A stretch of DNA of 64,000 nt from Bretschneidera sinensis (taxonomy: Eukaryota; Streptophyta; Magnoliopsida; Brassicales; Akaniaceae), in contig CM043700.1 in NCBI GenBank assembly GCA_023935145.1, forward strand, positions 24,212,001-24,276,000, given 5' to 3'. Position 1 is the stretch's first letter. Each line of letters opens with the position of its first letter. The translations under genes were made by a program, and so were the position numbers. Shown one piece after another: positions 12,801-24,600 of the stretch. The notes beneath the pieces are model-generated. The model saw only the letters and a list, made by a program, of their open reading frames with translations. It ran no database searches and was not told the DNA's origin.

Positions 12801-15800
12801 TATATCCACTTTAGACAAATCAAGGCTAATATTATATAAAGTCTCAAAGAAATTCTGAGCACTCTCAAGCTCCCAATCAATCAAAGACATTTCAATGAAA
12901 AGGCACATTACAAGATGCCACCTCATTAGAGAAAGAAATGCAAGGGCATCCTTATCACGCACAAGAGCAAGGGAGAGTCCCCACACCAAGTATCATGCCA
13001 AAGCTGAATGCTTTCTCCATTTCCCCATCCAGAAAGAGACCCAAAATCTAATACTCCTCCCCAAAATTTCCCAGAAGGAACATTCTTTGGATACCTTCCA
13101 ATTGATTAGTCACCGAGATAGGAATAGGGAAGAGACATTAAGCAAGTAGGAAGACTCCAGAGAGTGCTTTTAATGAGAGTAAGCCTTTATTTTTTGGAAA
13201 GATAACGATTCTTCCACCCGACCAACCTTCTTTCAAATGTTTCAACAATGGGATCCACACTTTTTTCTTTGAACTTAGCACCAAGAGAAAGCCCAGGATA
13301 GGTGATGGGGAGAGACCCCACATTACAACCCAACAAAGAAGCTAAATAATCACCGTTCATATTTGCACCAAGAGGAATTAAGTCACTCTTGCAATCTTTA
13401 ATTCTAAACTCGGAAATGACTTCAAAAGAATGGACACACCTAAGATGGAGAATTTGTTCCGGCTCCGCCCCACAAAACACAATGGTATTATCGGCAAGGA
13501 GGAGTTGAAATACACTCACTACCCCATCATTCGTACCCACCTTAAAATCATGCAAGAGTCCTCCGCATGCCACCTTGACCAGCATTTTGCTAAAGGCTTC
13601 CATCGCCAAATTGAACAAAAAAGGATCCTCTTGCCGAAGCCCAAAATAGAGAAGGAAGCAGACAAAATGCACTTTGAAAGCCACTTGCACCACTTCTCCC
13701 CAAAACCCATTCTCCTCAACAAGTAGATAACAAAATCCAAACAAACATGATCATAAGCATTTTCTATGTCGAGCTTGCAAATCACCCCTCCCCCTCCTTT
13801 CAACTGAGAATCCACAATATAATTGGCGATTAACATGCATCCATAGTCAATTTCTAGTTGTACCTCGTGAATAAAAAAGATTTCTTTCTTTTGTGGAATT
13901 AACCATTCCCCTTTTCTTTAGAAAGAAATGCAGTTTTGTTTAAATTCAAATAAACAACTATGTCATGGTTGCAGGAGTCTATACATCACATATAGCCTTT
14001 AACTGTGTCATCTTAATGATCCATTTAGATGATTCTGAAATGCCTTTTTCTGATTGTACTTTAACACATCTTTCATTCCCTTTTACCTCAATCCTTTCTA
14101 CTTGGTTGGTATAAACAGTTGTAGAGATTATTTGCGTGAGAGACATGTATCTTTTTTGGTTTAAATAATTCTTTCTTAATTCTAATTTTTCTTTGTATTT
14201 TTTTGAAAATTTAGTTACCTTCATACTAGTTCCTTTCATGTTACTTTCAGATGAAGCAGTTCTTAGGCTCTTTGGGTTTTTTGGATTATCTGGAGAGAGG
14301 TATAGGTTCTGCTGGAAACAATAATAATCTCCTGGATAAGTTACAAGATGCAATTGGTAGGGGTCAAAATCCTATTTCAATTCTTCCCTCATCTTTAGCA
14401 GAGCCTGAGATTATAACAATATCAGAGCCTGAAGTGGGAATATCAGGTAAATTTTAGGTTTCTGTTTGGTCAAGATTGCCAGCTATATACATCAATTTGT
14501 ATAGAAAAGACTAATGTAAAAGTTGGATGTAGTAAAATCATTTTCTTGTTTTCTTTGGTTCTTCAGGATCAGGTGCCAGATACACCTATGACAGGTTCCC
14601 CTCAAACATTCGAACAGAAGAGCAAGAAGAGAAAAGGAGACAGATTCTTGCAGCAGCTAGTGGAGCTTTCGATTACTCAGGAAAGCATCCTCCTAGGTAT
14701 ATTTCTATGTATGGAAGGGTTTTCTGTGTGTTATATAGAGCGATAGACTAATTTCGTACTTAGTGAAATCCCTAATTTATATTCTTTCTTTACCAGTTCA
14801 CCTTCCGGAGTTGGTAAGGACTCCAAAGCAGATACTCTTAGCCCAATGGAGAGGGCTGTAAGTATTTAAACCATCCCCATGATGCTACCGTAGTTGTGTG
14901 TTTGACATTGTATTTGTCTTGAATCAATTTACATATCTATCAGGCAGAAAGAGAGCGCATGGTTTTGGATATAAAAGTTAAGCTGCAGGTATGACTTCTT
15001 ATTTGCTCTTTTGACATATTCTCCATATAGTTCTTAGAATACCAGATTTGCATTCAAATCTGTGTCAGAGGTTAACAATGCTTGACATGCCCTCACTTGG
15101 GTGGTAGGTAGTTTTTCTAACCAGCAAGCAAAGTGATAGATGCTTTCCTATTTTTTTTTCTTTCTCAGTTTTTCTTGTTCTTTTATCCATTCATGCATGC
15201 TTGCTTTGTTGGTTGGATGGCACATGTTGGAGGAGAGGGTGTTGATGTTTAAAATATTTATGTGCTTGATTTTGTCAAAGAAATCTGCAATTGGGTAAAA
15301 TCTAAGGGTGCCTTTGGTTTTGATAAACATTTTCTGTTTTTGTTTTCGATTTTTTAGAGAAAGAAAACCATTTTATTTTTCAGTTTTTAATTTCATAGAA
15401 AATCGCAAAAACAGTTTTTTTATTTTCTTTTTCTAAATTTTGTCCTTTTCATTCTCATTTTCTAGAAAACATGTTTTGTTTTCAGCCGCTAAACACATTT
15501 TCACTTTTATTTTCTATTTTATGTGAAAATGGAAACAGAAAAGAGGTGTGTTTTGTAGAACCAAATGCACACTAGGTGTTCCTTTTTCATTTTTCTCCGT
15601 ATTTTAAGTCGTATGTTTTCTCAAAAGAGAAAGGGTCACATCTTGTTATTTTTATGCTCTCATGCTGTTGCTAGAATTTTCATAGTTGTCTTATTTTCCT
15701 CATCGGTTTCAATTTTTATGGTTTTCTTTTAAACAGGGATTGTGGTTGCGTCTTTTGAAATTAGGAACAACTGATGATCCACTTTCATCTTTTGAGTATG

Positions 15801-18800
15801 GCACAATCCTAGGTATGCTTCTAAATAGTTCAACTTTCTTACTCATATTTTTGAGACAGACTCCTTTTGCCTATCAATTACAAATTCTTTCCTTTCATGC
15901 AACTTAATAAATATTTGATATTTTGGCTTTGCAGCTCTGATTGAGTCTGATGCAGAGGGGATTGGTGGTAGTGGATTTGTAGAGTGTATAAGGGAGCATA
16001 TACATTCGGTATGTGCAGCTATGGGAAAGCATATGGTGCTCAAGTGTTTGCTATGCACAAGCTAACTTTATAATGGATTTGTGCTTTCAGGGATGGCACT
16101 GTCAATTGACTGAGGAACAGTTTATTGCAGTGAAAGAATTGGTATGCAGATGATAAGTAAATTATATATTTGTTTATCTATTTATGGCATGCTGGGTGTA
16201 GGTATTTAAATTTCTCCACAATGGCATTGTGCTTTATTCGTTTTATATTACTATTTTTTAATTTGAATTTATATAATATATAAGATGCTGTCCAATGGAT
16301 TCTTCCATAGTAAATTTGCTCACTGGCTTTTTCAGACACTTCTCACATTGCGTTCTTTCGCAAAACTTGTTTCCTAATACTCGTCTCAGTATGTCTTTAC
16401 TACTTTGTAATGGTGTTTTGTCTTTTCTTTTAACCATTGTATTCCATGCATGAATTTAGCTCAAAACGGCAGTCAGTCGTGCTACCTCTCGGAATGATGT
16501 GTCGACTATTAGGGATGGCCTTGAAGTGTCCGCTGAGATGTATAAGAAGGATGTTAATAATGTCTCGGACTATGTGCAGCGCCATCTTATTTCTCTGTCT
16601 ATCTGGGAGGAGTTACGGTAAGTGTACAAAGCATTTTGTTGTTGCGATTCCCTTCTCATTTCTCAATTCTCCGTACTTATTCCTTCACTTAAGTAGGGCT
16701 TGTTGGCTTCCTCAAAATTTTATTTTAGCTAGTCATATTCTCTGTGTAATTAATGTTTAAATGTACTGTTGAGCCATTTTTGGCCCTTGTATCTATTAAG
16801 AATTGGGCTGTCAAGTTTGTTAATAGATGCTATATTTGTATGGAGTGTGCCGAATCCGTGTATCATTTCTTGGTGAATTGCTCTCTTGCTAGGAGTTTGT
16901 AGGAGGTGGCTTCTAGAATTATGGGGATTTTTTGGGGTTTCGGTTCCGTGAGAGATGAAATTTGGGTGTGGAGTGCTTTGAGGGTTTCCAAGGAGGTTGA
17001 GAAGGCTATAGAGTTAATTCCACATTCTGTTTGGTGGATTGTTTGGAGAGAGAAACCGGAGGGCGTTTGATGGTATAGAAAGATCTATTGCAAATATTAG
17101 AGATAGATGGTTCAATACTTTCAATTTTTGGTTTAAAGAGATTTTTTTTTTGTAAATAATGACAACCTTCTAGATTTTGTGGAGTTTCTTCATTGTAAAT
17201 AGCCTTTGGCTTTGAGTTGCACCCTCTTGGTACTTTTTTAATAATTTTTTTACTTATAAAAAAAGAAAGAATTGGGCTGTCAAGTTTGCGCACAAATGCA
17301 TAATAGAAGATTGTCTCTAGGTTTTCTTGCCACTCTCTTCACTAATCCTTTCCCCTACAAGTGTTGATGAATGTATTATTTATTGGTTCCTTGTCCAAAA
17401 AAATATTTTTTATTGGTTCTCTGGTATTCAAGTTTCCTTTCCAGCTTTCCTTCACCTTTTATTTTCCATGCTGTTATCTCGTTGAGTCATTAGGGTCTTA
17501 TATTAATCTAGAAATGGAATTTTGAAAAATTTTCTTGCAGATTTTGGGAAGGTTACTTTGATTATCTAATGGAGCAGTCTTCAAACGAGTGAGTATATAA
17601 ATTAGTTTTGTGTATTTGCTGAATTCTAGTTTGTTGTTTATTTTCTCATGTTATAGACAGCTGAACTGTTCTCTTTTTCTGTACCTAGTGTCTACTTTTT
17701 GATATGTTTGTTTACCAATTATGCTATACTATATTTGTAGTTGCTGTTTGAACTGGCTTGGTTTTTGTAGGAGGTTTTTCCATAAAGAACCTAGAATGTA
17801 CTGATTGTGTTGGTTTAGGTTGAATAAATGGCTTCAGATCTGGATTAACTGACCTGTGGTTTCATTGACCTTCTGACCTTAACCAATAGTAATATAGACC
17901 AAGCCGACAATTATGACCCAGTCCATGAAACTTCTTTTTAAGGCTTAGTATCAGCACCAGCCCCCTGGGTTTTGGCCGGCGTATCAGTCTCCCCCCTCAG
18001 TTTGAAAATCAATAAATTTACTTCCTTAGCTTTGAGGTAGTATCCAATTGCCTCCTCTCTCCAAATAAGCCATTAATTTTGACGGAGAACTCACACATGT
18101 GAGTAATACGTTCTAAACGTGATATAAAATGTATGAGAGGACTAAATTACACAATAAAACCTTTATTTAAATTACTCAAATAAATTTGTTAATTATCTAT
18201 TATAAAATCTAGATTTGTTTCACAATTTCTACCATCAAATGCCTAATAATTTATTACGTAAAGTAGGTTAACCAAATAAAGATATTTTTTTGATAATGTA
18301 AAAAGAAATATTTTTTTTTCATGTCGTTCCCAACCCTCCAAAGCGGACAGGATGTGAAATTCTTAATTATTATGTAATGAATTTCATATTTTACTAAGGA
18401 AAACTATGTAAAATTTCGCAATCAAATTCTTGGTTATTTAATTAAGCTCATATTTAAACATATTTTCTATAGGTCAAATCAAACAAATCCATTTAAGATA
18501 AATTTCGTAGTTGAAGCACTCAACTAAAATTCTTAATATTTTACTAATTTAATAATCTAAATTAATATCTCACAAGTAACAGTTAACATGAAATTTCTTC
18601 TCATTATATTTAATTCCATAAAAATTTACTTATAAAAGAAACAAATTCCATAACAACATTATTATTTATCTTCTTTCTCAAGTTAAAATACAAGGTGTGT
18701 TAATAAATTTTTCCTCTTTGGCTTCTGTTAAGATATGTATTGGCTTCCTAATTAGATTTTGTTTTCTAGTTATTGTATAATTATGTTTCTTATTTCTATT

Positions 18801-21567
18801 AGTTTTTATATTCTTAGATTCTATATAAAGCTTGTACTTATCTTTCAATAACACATAATAGTACAGAAAATTCTTCTCAGTCTCTTACTTTAGCATGGTA
18901 TAGAGCCTCGTTGTTTCTACTTTGAGAGTCATCTAGATGCTTCTGCAATTTCGGCAGGAGGCCTAGTGCCACTCGTTTGGACATACCTTTCTTTCTTGTT
19001 CCAGATTATTATACCTATATTTCTTCTTATCAAAAAAATTATACCTATATTTCTTTGTTTAGTTTGTGGTTCCTTTGATTGATTTAGTCTCTTGGTTTGG
19101 TTTGGTTCAGATTTGATTTCTTCGTTAGTTTTGGTATTGTCAAATCAGTTCCTATCTAGTTTACTCTGGTTCTCTAGGTTTTTGGGCATGATCTTTCCAT
19201 CCATGACATTTGTTTGACCAGATTCAGACTCTACAATGAAGGTGCTTGTGATGAAGGTTCTCGTTTTCTCAAGTTCTATAACAGCACTCTTGTTAGCCCA
19301 CAAACCCAAGCATCACCACTTCACAAACAACCTCTTTTATAGCTACACACCTATATCACCACATCCCACTCACAAAAGAATGGAAACCCTAAGTTCCGAC
19401 CAAACCTTAGATGAAGGCAGAACCCAAGATTCCTTGAAAAAGGTGTAAAATAAAAAAAACAGAAGAGAAGGAGAAGAAAGCAGAGATGTTGCCGTAAAGA
19501 TTAACCTTGCTCTGACACCATGTTAAGATATTAGATAGCAGCTGGGAGAAGAGAAAAGAAGAATAGAAAAGGGGCAGATCACTTATGCAGCCCTAGCCTC
19601 TCATATTCTATTATAAATAGATTTAACAGAACTAAAGAATGTAAAGGACAATTCTGTCCTTCACTAATACACCAGCAACAAATATGATAATATAGAGAAG
19701 AAATAAAGAAAGAACCTACGACACTACATAATGATAAAAATACCACAACTACCCTTAACAGTAGTATTATTTTGAAAGTTTATTGACAATTGTGGAGTAA
19801 AATTACAGAAATAATATATTTCTAGCTTTTTTGAACTATAGACAAAGGAGGAATAATAGAACACGAAATGAAAGAGTAGGAATGTGTATCTAATCTGGAA
19901 GATTAGAAGTATTGGTGATCTTATGTGCTTGTCGTTGTATGATCTGTCTCACCACTCAAGATACGCATGAAATACACTTCATTTGGACCTGCTAATTTGA
20001 AATTCTTTTGGATTATATTCAGTGGAACCTTCCCGAGGACCAAATTGTCCTCATGAAAACTATAAATAGAGAATTCTACGCCTACATTTTTCATAGAATG
20101 CACGAAGATGAATTTCTACTCTCTCCCTCTCCTCTCTTCCCCCTTTTATTTTCAAAGAACGACCTCCCATTTATTTATGATTACCTCCTATAATGTCATA
20201 ATTTATTGCAGAAACGAGTAAGCATATTACTGCTGAAACTGTTGATTTGAAAAATGATGCTTATCTATTGTGATTATGTAATTTTCTTTGTTAGGTCAGC
20301 AAATTATGCAACTTTGGTGACAGCACGGCTGATTGTAGTGGCATCACACATGGTAATTTTCCCCCCCTTTAATCATTTTCTGTACTTCTTGCTCTTTACT
20401 AACAAACTCAATTTTATGTGTTGGTCTGCGCTCTTTTGGGTATTGATCTTGTTTATGTCATTGTGAAGGCTGGGTTGGGACTTCTGGACACTGATGCATG
20501 GTACATGATCGAAACAATAGCAGAGAAACAAAAAGTTGGATACAAGCAGTTTGTAAGTCAAACTTCTCTTCTGTAGTATTTCATTATTATCGAAATCAGA
20601 TAGAATCTGCGGTAGTATCTGGGCACCTTCTTACTGAATTTATAGGTTTATGTATTGGGGGTTGTCATTTTGAGTAGACCCCAAATGACTATTTGGCAGT
20701 CAGAAGTTTTAGACGGGATGGAGGACAATTAACTAATACTTAAATACTTAACAAAAATAACCAATGTTGATAGAAGCCAAACCGCAGGGTACTTTATTGA
20801 TATTTACCCTTAATTTAATAGATTAATATTACAAATTTTCAGTAATGATAAGTTGATTGATATTGCTTTCACAAATTGGAAATTTAAAATGTATTAATAA
20901 GTTTTTATCCTTAATTTTATATTTTGAAAGTTTTTCTTATCATCATATCATTAGCGGCATTATCAAATATATGTTCTTACAATTTATTAAAATAAAGAGT
21001 AAAGACACAATTCTACCAATGAAGTCACTGAAAAAAAAAACTAAATTACCAAATCATTAAATAATCTAATCAAAAGCTTGATACTTGATCTATATTAGGA
21101 TAATCGGTTGAATAGTTAGAGATTAATTCATTGAAAGTATTTATCAGTTGTTTATGGCTTTATATTATGACTTGAACATCTGGGTTTATGAGGTTTAAAC
21201 CTTACAGCAACTCCAAATGTATAAGTTAATGGAAAATTTGCTGGAAATAATTGGTTATGGTGTAAACTTTTAGGGAACATGTGGAAGTGCAAAATGAATT
21301 TTATTAAAGTGAAAGCATAAGTCAAAGATAAAAGATGAATTTTGTTTTTGGTACATTTAAAGCTGATGTTCTCTCCTGTTAGGAGTGTTAGGGTTATAGT
21401 TAAGGGTATTTACATGTGTTATATATAAATACTACTACTAACCTTAAGGGTTATTATGCTTTGGTGCCTCCAACCCCTCATTCTCTTCTCTCACTCTCTG
21501 TCTAAATCCTAAGCGCACACACCACAAATTATAACATGGCATCAGGGCACCATGGTGGTGATTTGAG

Positions 21568-21601
<34 letters not shown>

Positions 21602-24600
21602 TTCTCCAGTTACCTTCAGCAACGTGTTCTGCTCGGTTCAACGTGTCTTCCTCATCTCCAGCAAATTCCAGTGTTTCCTCATTTCTTTTCTCTCAATTTT
21701 GGGGTGACGTAGTGCTTCTCACGGTTGCGATCTTCTCTGGTGTAGTTGCAATCTCCTATCGCGGTCTTTTATGTCTCCAGCAGCGAGGTCTGGTTTTCTC
21801 CTCCGGCAAGCATCCTCTGTATATCGTTGATTTCAGTCCCCCCTCGCGTGCCCTGTTGCTCTCGGTCGCTTGCCGGTGCGACCCCAATGCTTTTTGCGGT
21901 TGCAATCTCCTGTCGCAGTCTTTTATGTCTCCAGCGGCAAGGTCTGGTTTTTTCCTCCAACGACTGTCCTCTGTTTTCTGTTGATTTCAGTCCCCTGTCA
22001 CACGCCCTGTTGCTCTCAGCCACCTTGGTTTGCGGGCGTCGTCGCTCCTTTGTCCAGTTATCGAGGTCCGGTCGTGGTGTCCTGTCGTTGCTTGGGGTTG
22101 GTTGCAACACCTCCTTTTGGTTGTTTCGGTTTTGTAGCAGTGTCGATTGTTGATGGAGAAGTGTTCAAGGATTCTTTTGTTGGCCTAGATCAGTTCCGGG
22201 TCCATTGACCCGACCTGGGTCCAAACCTGACCCAGATCTAATTTTGGTGCTCCACCTGTTTTCCTAACCTTCATCTAGTGTGATCAGACTTGATTATGAT
22301 GGTTTTGTGTTGTTAAAGAAGGCTCGATCTTACCCATTTTGTGAGTCCAACCCATGCGAAGCAGCCCATTCCAAACAAAGTCAAAGTCAATCAAAATAAA
22401 GATAAATTCAAAGCCTTATTGATCTAGTGTCTCCGGATCTTGTTTATGGATCGTGTTGATCTAATATCATTAGGTCGTGGTGACCTAATTGTTGTGGGCC
22501 ATGTTGACTCACACGGTTGTTATAGGTTTTGTTATATTTTGGTTTAAATTTATTTGTAACAAATTGGATGGTTCTATTTGTATCAAGTTGGTGCATGTGT
22601 ATGCTCTAAGTTGAGAGGGAGTGTTAGGAATGTTAGGGTTATAGGTAAGGGTATTTTTGTAATCTCACAATGTTCTAATATAAATATTACTATTAACCTT
22701 AGGGTTAGTATACTTTTATGCCTCCAACACACAACCCCACTCCCTCTCTCTCTTCTCCCTCTCTTTGTCTAAACCCTAAACACACCACAAATTATAACAC
22801 CTTCTATGATGTTGGGAACAAAGAGGAACTGCTTGGAAGAATTGAAAGGTCTGCAATTTATGGATGTAATTACCAATGCTCCCTTGCATCTATATGTGAT
22901 GTTCAAGGTTTAGAAAATAAATGCAGAGTTGTTATTAAAAATTTTTCCCATGCTTTTTGCAATGATATTTCCTCTTTTAACGGAGTAAACTAAAACTGGA
23001 AATCCCACATGATTGCTCATCCTTATGTTTGACCGAGTACCATAACTGCTTCTAAGTGGTGTGTATTCCTTTGAAAAGTTCCCTTTTGGAAGGGTAAATT
23101 TTGACATTTGTAAGTAGGTTTCATCTTGGTTTCTCTGGAAATGGAATTTTTTAATGCATTCCACTGGAAAAGTTGTTGCAGGTTTGGTACATGTTATTAA
23201 AAGTAGAGATAGCGTTCAAACTCGGGCTGACCTTATTTTAGTTAGGCAGGCTCGCTCAAGCTTGGCTCGATTACGTAAATGAGCTGAGCTTGAGCTCATT
23301 CACAAGCGAACCAAGCTTGATACACCAAACAAAAAGTTAGTAGCATGACCCATCTATCAACCTAAAATGGCGGCCCAACTTAACACATTAAAAACTATCA
23401 TGAGCGAGTCTTGATTATATATAGCAGTGCACAACTCTTCTGTTTTTCTTTATGGGAGATGCTATTTCCAGAGCAATAGTGGTTTGCCTTCAATATTTTT
23501 GTCTTCTAGTGTACTATAAGATACAATTGGTGGCAACAACCATCATAGCTCTGGAAATAGAGCTTCCCTTGGAATTAGAATGCACACAAAAAAAAAAGAA
23601 CCAGAATGGCTTCAAACATATCCAAACATAACAAGAACACCATGAACAGCATGAAAATTTGCCAACAATATTGTATTATAGCCGATTGATTTCCATCAAA
23701 TTTTTCTGTCTCTCTCTGACTTGAAATCATCAACTCATCATGTAACATAGCATATAGACATAGAAAGAGAAAATAAATGAAATGAAAGAGAAATAATCAA
23801 GATTCAAGTGTCTGGGAAAGTTTGGGCCTGTTGCAAAGTGCTTTGTTGAAGGGAGGGAAATCTTGGATGTGGCCTTGATTGCTAATGAGATTGTGGATGC
23901 TCGACTTTAAAAGGGAGGATGTGGCGTTATTTGTAAACTCGATTTGGAGAAAGGGTCTCTTGAGGGGTTTCAAAGTGGGACGTGGGGTGGAATATTGAAG
24001 AAATCTTGGTGTGACATCTTCTTGCCGAGGAGGGCGTAAGTGGAAGAAAACCTCAAACTAAGGTGTTTTCTGATTTGGAGCCATTCGGAAGACATGCACT
24101 TCTTGACAAGTTACTTTTTTTTTTTTTTCTTGGGAAGCATCTTGGGTGAAGATTTTGATAGCTGATAACTTACAAAAGAGAGGGAAGATCTTAGTTAACT
24201 AGTGCTACCTTTGCGAGGAAGAGGCCGAGTATATCCACCATCTTTTGTTGTGTTGTTCGTTGGATAGTTGTCGAGTCTATTGAAAAGAGGTGTGGCCATG
24301 GCGTGGTATTTGAGCTTTAAAAGAGCTGAATAAAGCCATAGCATTGATCCCCTTCATTTCTTGGATCTTATGAAATGAAAGAAATAGGGGGGCATTTGAT
24401 GGAGAAAAAGGATTGATTGTAGATATAAAGGATTGGAGGCTTAAGGAGTTGGTAATGAGCTATGAGAGAAATAGAATTGAGTGTTAAGTGAGCTTAATAT
24501 CTTGAGGGCTTTGGGAAGACTCAATTTGGATCTCAGATGAGTGAGTTGTTAAAAAGCTGAGTGAAAGAGAATTGAGTGTTAAGTGAGCTTAATATTTTGA

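Noticed and set aside
19236..19448. 70-codon open frame
   Set aside because: Lies between two facing LTR fragments, in retroelement leader sequence; no known protein similarity.
21643..22208. Overlapping 112-135 aa open frames on both strands
   Set aside because: They lie in the GC-richer, internally duplicated interior of a miniature LTR element, resemble no known protein, and occur in several frames at once.
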